DNA of 64,000 nt, taken from NCBI GenBank assembly GCA_003214355.1, contig QCLS01000003.1, forward strand, positions 62,001 through 126,000, written 5' to 3'. This stretch comes from Prochlorococcus sp. AG-418-C09. GTDB lineage: Bacteria > Cyanobacteriota > Cyanobacteriia > PCC-6307 > Cyanobiaceae. This document shows positions 1 through 7,782 of the stretch, in pieces. The notes below the pieces were generated by a model. It had not been told where the DNA came from. It ran no database searches and saw only the letters and a program-made list of their open reading frames with translations. The stretch's first letter is position 1, and every line of letters begins with the position of its first letter. The translations under genes and the position numbers were made by a program.

Positions 1-406
1 CTTCCTCTACCTCTGGTTCATATGTTAACTGCTCTCCTGTAATGAAGTGGTCGTATGGTGCGATGAAGTTAGTAGGTCTATGATACTTGGAGTTGTACTC
101 AATGTATAATACTGCTGAGTATCCACCATGTCCATGATTATGTGTTGGATGATACATGTATGGGAGTGCTCGTTCATACCATGCTCTTACAATACGTGGA
201 TCACAATTATAGTCATGTGCGAACCAACTTAGTTCATCATGTAGTATATCTGATATGTCATTGATATAATTATTGTCACCACGATAGTCAGAGAGTACTT
301 GTTCGTCTCCCTGTACCATGTCCAGTGTGTCTATGTGTCTCAATAGCCTTTGTTTCTTCTGTTCCCACCAACTACACTTGTAGTGTGTCAGTGGTATATG
401 AAACAT
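1..406 (-). CDS. 2OG-Fe(II) oxygenase-like protein, cut at window edge
   Basis: The gene starts at an ATG two bases after the TAA of the upstream helicase gene (TAAACATG) and runs off the left edge, so the C-terminus is missing. The visible 135 codons begin MFHIPLTHYKCSWWEQKK and contain a His-rich stretch (HPTHNHGHGGYSAVLYIEY) followed by HRPTNF. A His-rich strand then a hydrophobic beta strand resembles the metal-binding core of the 2-oxoglutarate/Fe(II) oxygenase-like proteins common in cyanophages. The distal His and Arg are not in the window, so enzymatic activity cannot be judged. Confidence 0.6.
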   Translation of the reverse strand, partial: MFHIPLTHYKCSWWEQKKQRLLRHIDTLDMVQGDEQVLSDYRGDNNYINDISDILHDELSWFAHDYNCDPRIVRAWYERALPYMYHPTHNHGHGGYSAVLYIEYNSKYHRPTNFIAPYDHFITGEQLTYEPEVEE

Positions 407-408
407 GT

Positions 409-1689
409 TTATATCCATGCTGTTGCGGGTTTACCATGCTTGAAGATAGTATCAACTGTGCGTTGTACTCTCTTTGCTGTTGCCTTACCATAGTTATTAT
501 ATACAGGTATACTTATGAACCCTGTTGGTTTGTTGTAGTTATGGTATGCTCTAGGTCTCAATGTACCATTGCTGATATTGTTTCTATCCTGTGTGTCAAG
601 TCGAATTACACGTCCGATAGTCTGTGCCATTTCAACTGTCGATAGGTTACGTAACAGTACAACATTAGTCAGACCAGATACATTGATACCTTCTGACAAT
701 ATACTGTAATGAAACAGTACGAACTTCTGACCAGTAGCACTGAATGTGTCCAACTGTGTGAAGAACTGACTACGTGATACCTTCTTACCATTGATGATAG
801 CACCATGCTTAGATGTAATAGTCATGACATTATAGTCTGCTTGACGTAGATCACGGAATAGATCTGTGAATGCCATCATAGCATTGATAATACGTGCTGA
901 CGGTGCTGATACTAATACTCTCTCAGCATCATCAGCATTAATGACTCTTAATACTGTCTCAGCATCAATGTCTGCTACCTCTTCACGTGTCCTTACAGTG
1001 TCCACTGTGTGTACATTTACTGTCGGAGGAAGTATAGCACCACAATCAAGTAATTCATCTGCTGATACTGTGATTAGATTATTACCATATACATCCTCAT
1101 TGTTCATGCCACGTTCATGTTTAGCACTCATTTTAGGTGTAGCAGTGAAGAAGTACTTACGTCTGCTCTGCTGTGACACAATAGATGTAGCCTCAAAAAA
1201 ATTGCGTTGCGTAGTGTTGTGTGCTTCGTCACAATAGAAAGTGTCTACGAAGAACTGGTTATTTGCTATCTTGTGAAGACTATGATATGTAGTGAATAGT
1301 ATTACATGAGCACCGAATGTATGTGCTGAAGATACGAACCTCATGATGTCATCCTGTGAGGTCACAGAATAGAATGGAGAGTCACCACTGTGTACACTAC
1401 CAATCTTGTAGTTAGATACACTGTTAAGTATCTCATTGAACTCATTAGCAAGTTGTAGTGCTAACATAATACGTGGAGCAGCAACTACAGTAAGTGTAGG
1501 ATAGTCACTCTGAACTAACTGAGTACGTAAGTCCTCAATCATACAAATAGTCTTACCACCACCTGTAGGAATATACACTGTGCCATGCTCATTGTTGTAT
1601 AGAGCGTCGATAGTGCGTTCTTGATGTGGTCTGAGTGATAACATAGTTGCTTCGTTGTTATCACTATTATAATGTAATTTGATAGTCAA
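409..1689 (-). CDS. SF2 DEAH-box helicase (ResIII-like)
   Basis: A 426-residue superfamily 2 helicase. Near residue 20 is a Q-motif-like LRPHQ, then Walker A PTGGGKT (about residues 41-47), DEAH in FYCDEAHN (about 155), motif III FTATP (about 182), and motif VI QTIGRVIR near residue 370. The layout is that of type III restriction-like or UvsW-like helicases, which translocate on duplex DNA using ATP. By eye it is not clearly UvsW. It sits upstream of the truncated oxygenase and downstream of the SprT-like gene, in a block with two methyltransferases and a nuclease. A role in phage recombination, repair or restriction-type defence is inferred. Confidence 0.8.
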   Translation of the reverse strand: MTIKLHYNSDNNEATMLSLRPHQERTIDALYNNEHGTVYIPTGGGKTICMIEDLRTQLVQSDYPTLTVVAAPRIMLALQLANEFNEILNSVSNYKIGSVHSGDSPFYSVTSQDDIMRFVSSAHTFGAHVILFTTYHSLHKIANNQFFVDTFYCDEAHNTTQRNFFEATSIVSQQSRRKYFFTATPKMSAKHERGMNNEDVYGNNLITVSADELLDCGAILPPTVNVHTVDTVRTREEVADIDAETVLRVINADDAERVLVSAPSARIINAMMAFTDLFRDLRQADYNVMTITSKHGAIINGKKVSRSQFFTQLDTFSATGQKFVLFHYSILSEGINVSGLTNVVLLRNLSTVEMAQTIGRVIRLDTQDRNNISNGTLRPRAYHNYNKPTGFISIPVYNNYGKATAKRVQRTVDTIFKHGKPATAWI

Positions 1690-1708
1690 TTCATGTAATA
1701 GTGTACAG

Positions 1709-2152
1709 TTATTCTATTGTCACAACCCCTTCGTAGATTGCCCTGTTAGCAATATATCTCTCCCATGCTCTAGCATCTATCTCCCATGGTTCATCCCAAT
1801 ACTTAGTGAAGGGAGATACTATTTGCTTATGCCATGTGCTACTACCGTCTCTCTTCTGTCCCCACTCTCCCTTGACACGTTGTTTCACGTGTACCATTTC
1901 ATGTGCGAGTGTGACTAGGTAGTCCCATTTACTGAGACCATTATGTATTTGTATCTCAAAGAATCGTGGACGTGTAGCACTGTCCAGACATAGCATCTGT
2001 CCGTACAAGCACTCTCTCTTTAATCCCTTGGTTACAATATGGAAGTCCAGTTTATACCGTTTACCGATATATTTGTCCACGAACCAATCAATGAAGGAGT
2101 CTGTGATAGTGACTCTGCGATGATAACCCGAATAGAAGATAGAATGAGACAT
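1709..2152 (-). CDS. SprT-like zinc metalloprotein
   Basis: A 147-residue protein starting MSHSIFYSGYH. The key feature is LAHEMVHVKQ around residue 84, an HExxH zinc-binding motif, followed about 45 residues later by an acidic EIDARAWE helix that could give the third ligand. This matches the SprT/WSS-like metallopeptidase fold seen in many phages. SprT-family proteases (for example eukaryotic Spartan) act on protein-DNA crosslinks, but the phage substrate is unknown. An in-frame TTG six codons upstream is possible; the ATG is preferred. Confidence 0.65.
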   Translation of the reverse strand: MSHSIFYSGYHRRVTITDSFIDWFVDKYIGKRYKLDFHIVTKGLKRECLYGQMLCLDSATRPRFFEIQIHNGLSKWDYLVTLAHEMVHVKQRVKGEWGQKRDGSSTWHKQIVSPFTKYWDEPWEIDARAWERYIANRAIYEGVVTIE

Positions 2153-2203
2153 GACCAGTGTAAAAACCAAATGAGTGAAACGACGAAAGCTAATTTCATA
2201 TAT

Positions 2204-2353
2204 CTAAGCATACTCCCCCTTCAATATAACTAACTTCTTGTATAGTTCAACCCCATCAATGTCCTTGGGTTCCTCTGCTTCCATCATTAGACCAAGCAGA
2301 TAGTCTATTTCGTCAGGTGCTAGTGGGTTCCTGATTACCATAGGTGTGATCAT
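2204..2353 (-). CDS. small hypothetical protein, 49 aa
   Basis: A short frame starting MITPMVIRNPLAPDEIDYLL and ending KGEYA, filling the gap between the methyltransferase and the SprT-like gene. It has no cysteines and no membrane segment; the N-terminal half looks helical and acidic. It fits the dense packing of the region and leaves almost no non-coding sequence. Function is not recognised. Confidence 0.5.
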   Translation of the reverse strand: MITPMVIRNPLAPDEIDYLLGLMMEAEEPKDIDGVELYKKLVILKGEYA

Positions 2354-2368
2354 AATAAAAATCCGTTG

Positions 2369-3256
2369 TTAGTTTAATTGTAACGTATTAAAGTCCAGTG
2401 GTGTGAACTCAGTGGGCACTTCAGCAACTGAACACCTCTCCTCTGCTATTCTAACATACTCTGGTTCTTTTTCAATACCTATGAATGAACGTTCAGTAGG
2501 TAGAGCAGCAACACCAGTAGTTCCTGATCCGCAGAATGGATCCAGTATAGTTCCCTTCTCAGGGCAGTATATCTTGACTAACCACTCCATCAATGCTACT
2601 GGTTTAACAGTAGGATGGTTGTTGTTGTCTCCCTTCTCCTTACGTGTAGCACGTGGAGCATAGAAATACTTCTGGTGTGGTGCCTGTACCTCACCAACTA
2701 TATTACTTGGGTATCTGCCTTTTGGATTAGCATCCTTAGTACCAAACTCCTTCTGTGTGCCTGTTGTCTTACCATCCTTACCGAATGTCCTACGCTTGAC
2801 ACCTCCTGCTACCCACCCTGTTGGTGGTTTACCATCCCAAGGTACACGTGCGTCCTCTATATTGATCTTACCTACACCATACTTGGCATAGTTCTTCTCA
2901 ATACTACCTTCACATGGTTTCTGTGCTACCACAATAGGTTCATGTGCGGGTTTGAGTCTGTTAGTCTTAGGCATCTTGGTAGTTACCATCCACATGATCT
3001 GATCTTTGATCTCAAATCCTGCGTCCTCTACGTTCACTGCCATCCTATGATATAGTTGTGGACTACAAAATGATAGCAGGAAAGCACCAGGTTTCAGTGT
3101 CCTGTATACTTCTTGCCATAGTTCTTTTGTAGGTACACTGTAGTCCCAGTGTTCCATACCCATACCATATGGAGGGTCAGTGATACAACAATCGAATGAC
3201 ATGTCATCCCAACTGTCCAAAGCTTCTAGAGCATCACTTGAAGAAATTAAATACAT
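2369..3256 (-). CDS. DNA methyltransferase (DPPY type, N6_N4_Mtase family)
   Basis: A 295-residue class-beta amino-methyltransferase. The catalytic motif CITDPPYGMG lies near the N-terminus (about residue 26) and the SAM-binding LDPFCGSGTTG near the C-terminus (about residue 243). DPPY favours N6-adenine over N4-cytosine methylation. The start chosen is MYLISSSDALEALDSW, whose ATG lies 23 bp inside the end of the upstream PD-(D/E)XK nuclease gene, so translation is probably coupled. A longer in-frame start 20 codons upstream looks like readthrough of the nuclease region. The overlap with a nuclease suggests a restriction-modification pair; alternatively it is a solo protective methylase. Target sequence cannot be read. 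Confidence 0.85.
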   Translation of the reverse strand: MYLISSSDALEALDSWDDMSFDCCITDPPYGMGMEHWDYSVPTKELWQEVYRTLKPGAFLLSFCSPQLYHRMAVNVEDAGFEIKDQIMWMVTTKMPKTNRLKPAHEPIVVAQKPCEGSIEKNYAKYGVGKINIEDARVPWDGKPPTGWVAGGVKRRTFGKDGKTTGTQKEFGTKDANPKGRYPSNIVGEVQAPHQKYFYAPRATRKEKGDNNNHPTVKPVALMEWLVKIYCPEKGTILDPFCGSGTTGVAALPTERSFIGIEKEPEYVRIAEERCSVAEVPTEFTPLDFNTLQLN

Positions 3257-3800
3257 TCTGTTCGCATGTAGGTCTGTCCTTATGTGTAAAGTAATCAGTA
3301 TACTCTGCTGTACCACTCTGTGTGTACATCTCTCTCAGGTAGAAATCAAATCCTCTCTCGTCTTGCCACTCTGGTAGTGCCTGATAACGAACGAGTACAT
3401 CTTTCATCTCTAATAACATTCTATCATATAATTCTCTTTTGTCCAAGGTGAGTACGTCATCACCCCAAAACAATGTAGTCTCGTTGTACTTCTTACTTGT
3501 GAATACATACAGACCTCCTGCGTGTGGTCTACCACTGTTATACATTGGTTTAGCATTCTGACTACTCTTACACTCTAAGTTGATAGTACCCCATCGTGTA
3601 GGTATTTCATAGTCAGGGAAGTTTTGAGTACCATTAGGTTGATAGGTATAGACTATACCATATTCATCTAGCATCTCACCCACTCTCTTTTCATGGTCAT
3701 CACCATTTGCCCAAGGCAGATTCTTGAGTTTAGTCAAGAGATCTGCCATCCTATTAGCATCAAGTAATGGAGATACGAAACCTATATCATTTAGTTTCAT
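3234..3800 (-). CDS. PD-(D/E)XK restriction endonuclease-like protein
   Basis: A 188-residue protein with a type II restriction-like catalytic core. An N-terminal helix (DHEKRVGEMLDEYGIVY) carries a Glu, then FPDYEI supplies the Asp, and INLECKSS gives the E-x-K pair about 12 residues later. After the core comes MYNSGRPHAGGLYVFTSKKY, an arrangement resembling type II restriction enzymes that bind DNA through a following strand-loop. Its 3' end overlaps the DPPY methyltransferase start by 23 bp. The pairing suggests a phage-borne restriction-modification system or a nuclease for degrading host or rival DNA. Assignment is by motif only. Confidence 0.65.
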   Translation of the reverse strand: MKLNDIGFVSPLLDANRMADLLTKLKNLPWANGDDHEKRVGEMLDEYGIVYTYQPNGTQNFPDYEIPTRWGTINLECKSSQNAKPMYNSGRPHAGGLYVFTSKKYNETTLFWGDDVLTLDKRELYDRMLLEMKDVLVRYQALPEWQDERGFDFYLREMYTQSGTAEYTDYFTHKDRPTCEQNVFNFFK

Positions 3801-4057
3801 GAGTATGGACTCACTATTGTATCGCCCTTACGAGGATATGCTGCTACCTCTGGGTCTGGGTCTAACCACTTGACATACTCTCTGTCTTCAATACAACAAT
3901 CTAGTTGTGCTTGACTATCAAGATAATACATGTCGTAGTATCTCTTCTGTATGTCATTGAACTTTTGGATACGGAAGTCAGGTGCTCCGTTCTCTTCTAA
4001 CAATCCCTTCTGTACAAAACGATAGGGATATCTCTCTAGAATTACTTCTGTCTTCAT
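3797..4057 (-). CDS. hypothetical protein, 86 aa
   Basis: Begins MKTEVILERYPYRFVQKG; its ATG overlaps the TGA of the preceding 47-residue membrane protein (ATGA). It ends overlapping the start of the nuclease gene by 4 bp, so it belongs to the same transcript. Rich in Tyr and Asp, with no membrane segment. It could be a small accessory of the nuclease/methylase pair, but nothing in the sequence shows this. Confidence 0.6.
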   Translation of the reverse strand: MKTEVILERYPYRFVQKGLLEENGAPDFRIQKFNDIQKRYYDMYYLDSQAQLDCCIEDREYVKWLDPDPEVAAYPRKGDTIVSPYS

Positions 4058-4197
4058 GATTTGTTGTCCTCGTTGAATGGTGAATTGAAATACTTGCGGT
4101 TAGCAATATACAACACTGCTAGTGCTGTGATGATGCCGAAGAATCCGATGATAAGAATCGGACTCTGTGGGAAATCGTATGTTGGAATGTTGTTCAT
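4054..4197 (-). CDS. small single-pass membrane protein, 47 aa
   Basis: Begins MNNIPTYDFPQSP, followed by one hydrophobic stretch (ILIIGFFGIITALAVLYIA) and a positively charged, hydrophilic tail (NRKYFNSPFNEDNKS). This predicts one transmembrane helix with the C-terminus in the cytoplasm. Its stop overlaps the next start (ATGA). Function unknown. Confidence 0.6.
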   Translation of the reverse strand: MNNIPTYDFPQSPILIIGFFGIITALAVLYIANRKYFNSPFNEDNKS

Positions 4198-4203
4198 TTG
4201 GAA

Positions 4204-4635
4204 TTACCTCATGTATAAGTGACCACCTGTCCAATTAATCTTGTCAGGGTTGTGTAAGAACTCTCTGTCCTTGATGATTCTCATGTCAAATCTGACATGT
4301 TTGGCAGGGTTCTGCCATGATGCTGCTTTGTATACCTCACCAGTTTTCTTGTCAATGAATGCGTGTACTGAACCATTTCTGAATCTGTTGTCGTCTTCAT
4401 CAAATGTTTGGTATACAATCTTGTAGTACTTCTTACCTTCGATTGCTTTCCATGTGTAGAGATATCTTGCGTCTCTAGTCTTGATCTCTCTTAGTTTATC
4501 AAGAGCATGGTCTGTGTATCTGTCATCAGCAACCATTCTCTGATATGAGTCAACCTGTTCGTTGTAGAAGTTATCATTGAGAGCAGTAATGTAGTCTGCT
4601 GTCCATTCTTTAACTCTGTCTTGTAAGTTAGGCAT
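4204..4635 (-). CDS. conserved marine-phage protein, 143 aa
   Basis: Start chosen at MPNLQDRVKEW because a clear ribosome-binding site (AAAGGAG) sits 5 bases upstream; the frame extends further but into promoter-like sequence. The C-terminal half has HAFIDKKTGEVYKAASWQ and ends WTGGHLYMR, a pattern recalled from short proteins in many marine phages. No catalytic motif is visible. It has its own promoter region just upstream. Confidence 0.7.
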   Translation of the reverse strand: MPNLQDRVKEWTADYITALNDNFYNEQVDSYQRMVADDRYTDHALDKLREIKTRDARYLYTWKAIEGKKYYKIVYQTFDEDDNRFRNGSVHAFIDKKTGEVYKAASWQNPAKHVRFDMRIIKDREFLHNPDKINWTGGHLYMR

Positions 4636-4660
4636 GTGCTCCTTTGTTTTGTATATCCTA

Positions 4661-4719
4661 ATTATAGAGCCATGTGGTACGAATAGTGAAAATAGTGGAC
4701 ACTTTTTTAACTGTCCACT
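4661..4719 (-). promoter_or_regulatory. promoter -10 with upstream palindrome
   Basis: In front of the 143-residue gene lies TATAAT (complement at 4661-4666), about 26 bases upstream of the start. About 30 bp further upstream is a perfect 8-bp inverted repeat, AGTGGACA and TGTCCACT, with a 10-base A/T-rich spacer (4694-4719). The spacer carries the T-run, so this is more like an operator or hairpin than a terminator. No good -35 hexamer is visible, which hints at activator dependence. Confidence 0.45.
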
Positions 4720-4723
4720 CGTG

Positions 4724-5659
4724 TCACATATCAAATGGCAACTTCGTAGGTATAGCCTTAAGCCTCTTTTGGATCAGTGATCCGTAATCTTCATGGAGCT
4801 CACACCCGATATAACTGCGATCATGTTGCTTAGCCACCATAGCTGTAGTTCCTGATCCCATAAATGGATCCAGAATTACGTCGCCTTTCCTGCTTCCTGC
4901 TAATATACATGGTTCAATCAAATCAGGAGGGAAACAAGCAAAGTGTGCTCCCTTGTATGGTTTGTTGGTTATGCTCCAAACATCTCGTTTATTTTTCCGT
5001 TCATAAGACTTGGTAAGACCACTATGAGGTTGAAGGCCAGTGCCAGGATTGTGATACTTACCCGCATCGCGGTTCCTTGTTCCCCAGTCTTGCTTGACTG
5101 GTTCTTTAATTGCTTCATTGTCATAATAATACTTTTTGTTCTTTGATAGCAGGAAGATATACTCATGTGACTTGGTACACCTGTCCTTAACTGACTCTGG
5201 CATAGGATTTGGTTTATGCCATATAATATCCTGTCTAAGATACCATCCATCTGCCCGCAATGCGAAAGCGAGCATCCATGGTATACCTATCAGGTCTTTC
5301 TCTTTCAATCCATCTAACTTATTTGCTCTCCTATTACACTGTGTAGGTAGGTCTTGTGATGTTCTACTTACTGTTTGTTTAGGTAATCCACCTGTGCCTG
5401 GTCTGTAATTATAATAGCTATCACCTATGTTCAACCACAGTACACCATCATCCTTGAGTACATCACGTACCTCACGAAATACTTCTACTAGGTTGTTAAC
5501 GAACTCTTCTGGTGTTTCTTCCTGTCCTATTTGATTTGCTTCACCACCATAGTCACGTAGTCCATAGTAAGGAGGAGAGGTGACACACATTTGAGCACTG
5601 CCACGTGGAAACTGTTTGAGTGTCTCTTTACAGTCTCCAAATAATATAAGATCTACCAT
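4724..5659 (-). CDS. DNA methyltransferase (SPPY type)
   Basis: A 311-residue class-beta methyltransferase. The catalytic motif CVTSPPYYGLRDYG is near residue 26 and the SAM motif ILDPFMGSGTTA near residue 270. SPPY is typical of N4-cytosine enzymes but also occurs in some N6-adenine ones. The middle includes IPWMLAFALRADGWYLRQ, WHKPNPMPESVKDR and SHEYIFLLSK, the usual conserved blocks of the N6_N4_Mtase family. It is distinct from the DPPY enzyme at 2.4-3.3 kb and has no nuclease next to it, so it most likely protects phage DNA. Confidence 0.87.
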   Translation of the reverse strand: MVDLILFGDCKETLKQFPRGSAQMCVTSPPYYGLRDYGGEANQIGQEETPEEFVNNLVEVFREVRDVLKDDGVLWLNIGDSYYNYRPGTGGLPKQTVSRTSQDLPTQCNRRANKLDGLKEKDLIGIPWMLAFALRADGWYLRQDIIWHKPNPMPESVKDRCTKSHEYIFLLSKNKKYYYDNEAIKEPVKQDWGTRNRDAGKYHNPGTGLQPHSGLTKSYERKNKRDVWSITNKPYKGAHFACFPPDLIEPCILAGSRKGDVILDPFMGSGTTAMVAKQHDRSYIGCELHEDYGSLIQKRLKAIPTKLPFDM

Positions 5660-5907
5660 ATCTCTTCGTCATCCGTCCATGTGTACCTGTAGCATTCTTC
5701 ATCCTCCCAGTCAAATTCTGCCTTGTCATACTGCATCATGCGATATCCCTGCTCAGATCCAGCCCTGATATTGCTGTCTCCTTCATTCATAGACCACACC
5801 CATTGTAACCACTCTGTGATTTCATGGTCTGGGAGTGTCTCCATCATATGATCTAATAGAAATTCAAACTGAGCACGGTTGAGGTGCTTACGTTTAATCC
5901 TTGGCAC
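5653..5907 (-). CDS. hypothetical acidic protein, 84 aa
   Basis: Begins MPRIKRKHLNRAQFEFLL and becomes strongly acidic and aromatic towards the end (FDWEDEECYRYTWTDDEE). It overlaps the start of the SPPY methyltransferase by 7 bp and the end of the upstream paralogue gene by 14 bp. Function not recognised. Confidence 0.6.
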   Translation of the reverse strand: MPRIKRKHLNRAQFEFLLDHMMETLPDHEITEWLQWVWSMNEGDSNIRAGSEQGYRMMQYDKAEFDWEDEECYRYTWTDDEEIW

Positions 5908-6574
5908 GTCGTTCTTTCAATAGTATTTGTTTATTGACCCACATATTGACATAATCATTTAATGACTCTTCAATATTGATATCATCTAACCAGAATTCTA
6001 CCACATATCCTGAGTGTAGCAACTTTAGTTTACCTGTCCGTTGTACGAGATATGGTTGTCCTGCTTTTACGATGTCCCCATCATACCACATATCTTGCGT
6101 TGCGACAAGTAGTCTGTCAGTACGGTCAAATATTATATCTGCGTCTATCTTATGTACTGTCCTATTATAGTATCCTATATCCTTATCAGGATCAGGACCT
6201 ATACAAATAGCACTGGCATTATCAGTCAGTGCTGTCAGTCTGGTCATACCAGCCATCTTAAAATTTAGATATGTACCTGGCTTATTGATTAATGCGTGTG
6301 GTACTCCTGCTGTCTCACTCATCCATACACCACTAGGAAATAACAGACACCTGTTGTGTAGGTAAAACTTATCTAAGTATGCTTCAGCTGGCATGTCAGA
6401 ATCCAGCCCTGAGACATTATTATTCTTATATACTCTATCTCTTACATCTTTAGGAATAGGTATCACCTTACCTTCAGGGTCATCACCGATGAACTTGAAT
6501 CCTTTTTCTACGTTGTAATAATATAATATGGTAACACCATGACCTGAGTCTTGGATTACTTTTTCACTATGCAC
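5894..6574 (-). CDS. unknown protein, paralogue A
   Basis: A 226-residue protein related to the next gene upstream. Shared block here: FKMAGMTRLTALTDNASAIC then IGPDPDKD; the neighbour has YKMPGVTRLTSMVKDGSSVC then VGPVDAKN at the equivalent place. Both also share a later hydrophobic strand (GYVVEFWL / PTYLIEFTT). A tandem duplication followed by divergence explains this. Located directly downstream of the fibre/adhesin operon, so a structural or chaperone role is possible but not shown. Confidence 0.65.
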   Translation of the reverse strand: MHSEKVIQDSGHGVTILYYYNVEKGFKFIGDDPEGKVIPIPKDVRDRVYKNNNVSGLDSDMPAEAYLDKFYLHNRCLLFPSGVWMSETAGVPHALINKPGTYLNFKMAGMTRLTALTDNASAICIGPDPDKDIGYYNRTVHKIDADIIFDRTDRLLVATQDMWYDGDIVKAGQPYLVQRTGKLKLLHSGYVVEFWLDDINIEESLNDYVNMWVNKQILLKERRAKD

Positions 6575-7328
6575 TAAATCCCTCTGCGTATCCGTCCCAT
6601 TTATATTCTTTAGGCACTCTGTCTACGAACTCAATCAATCCATCCTCAAACTGTTGTAACCATGCTCTTCCTGCTTCAGCTGCGTTAACTTCATTAGTAG
6701 TGAACTCAATGAGATATGTAGGCTTAGTTACATTGAATGATTGCCAGTCAGTCACTGTGCATTTGAATGCGAAGTGCTTCTTCAATAGAAATCCTTGAAT
6801 GTAACAGTCTTCTGTTGGTACTATTATACTTCCTTCTGTCTCTGGTTTAAATCTACCACTCTCTGCCCAATAATATACTTTTCTCTGATAGTTCTTAGCA
6901 TCTACAGGTCCAACACACACTGAGGATCCATCTTTGACCATGCTTGTGAGTCTAGTTACACCTGGCATTTTATATCCAGAGTGACTACCCGCATGATGTA
7001 ATAGACTGTGGTTAGGCATATTTAATGCGTCTGCCTTCCAGTCTGAGGTGAATAGTATAGATCTATGGTGAATGATAGCATCATCATAACCATACTTACG
7101 TAGCAATGCTTCGTTCTCAGCCACCTTACCACTAGGATTCTTCTCTATCCAGTCAGCTAACACATCGAAATCAGGTTTCACCTCTGTTATGTCAGGGTCA
7201 TTACCAAATATCTTTTTGCCTAGTCTAGCACTCACACATGATAATATTTCAAACCCATGCTGTTCGATTTTCTTACCGAACCCATGAGCAGCGATGTCAT
7301 ATGATTTGTTCTCAGTTATGTCAAACAT
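6567..7328 (-). CDS. unknown protein, paralogue B
   Basis: A 253-residue protein beginning MFDITENKSYDIAAHG, and the second member of the tandem pair (see the MAGMTRLT / MPGVTRLT block). Stop and start overlap paralogue A by 8 bp, and its own start overlaps the stop of the 149-residue gene by 1 bp. No recognisable catalytic motif. Context: 3' end of the tail-fibre transcription unit. Confidence 0.65.
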   Translation of the reverse strand: MFDITENKSYDIAAHGFGKKIEQHGFEILSCVSARLGKKIFGNDPDITEVKPDFDVLADWIEKNPSGKVAENEALLRKYGYDDAIIHHRSILFTSDWKADALNMPNHSLLHHAGSHSGYKMPGVTRLTSMVKDGSSVCVGPVDAKNYQRKVYYWAESGRFKPETEGSIIVPTEDCYIQGFLLKKHFAFKCTVTDWQSFNVTKPTYLIEFTTNEVNAAEAGRAWLQQFEDGLIEFVDRVPKEYKWDGYAEGFSA

Positions 7329-7777
7329 TATTCAGTCAAGTTTTCAAATTGGAAGTCGAAGTCGTCTTCATGGAATATAGTTGTAATCCTAGTCTCTGTG
7401 AGTAGTGGATCGAAGTGATTAGCAGTCTGTTTGTGCATCTCTGTTAGATGTGTCTCTAACTCTGTAGCTGTACATGTCTGCTCTTGATTCTTTATAGTAT
7501 TACACTGAGTCAGCTGACTTGAGCTGTCTCCCTCTCTATTCTTCTGTAATAATACAGCATCGAATGCTAGTTTTGCTATCTGTAACCTGATTGGTTCAGT
7601 AGGATTTAGATTCCATGCATCAATTAATAGATCATCTGGTTGAGTTGATAACTCACTACAGTTGATTGATACATGTATTTGTTGAGCATCATCATCAACT
7701 TCAGTTATGGTGAACTTCACTGAGTCCGCACCTAATATTTTGAATTGAGGCTCTTGTGTTACGTCTGATTGTGCCAT
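7328..7777 (-). CDS. hypothetical protein, 149 aa
   Basis: Begins MAQSDVTQEPQFKILGADSV and is predicted to be mainly beta strand at the N-terminus, then a Gln/Thr-rich segment with two cysteines (TQCNTIKNQEQTCTAT). It follows the glycine-rich adhesin by 5 bp and is likely co-transcribed. It could be a fibre-assembly or small virion protein; no family recognised. Confidence 0.6.
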   Translation of the reverse strand: MAQSDVTQEPQFKILGADSVKFTITEVDDDAQQIHVSINCSELSTQPDDLLIDAWNLNPTEPIRLQIAKLAFDAVLLQKNREGDSSSQLTQCNTIKNQEQTCTATELETHLTEMHKQTANHFDPLLTETRITTIFHEDDFDFQFENLTE

Positions 7778-7782
7778 TGTTG

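Noticed and set aside
409-1689. Assignment of the helicase as UvsW
   Set aside because: Motifs fit SF2 in general, but no UvsW-specific region was recognised; kept as ResIII-like.
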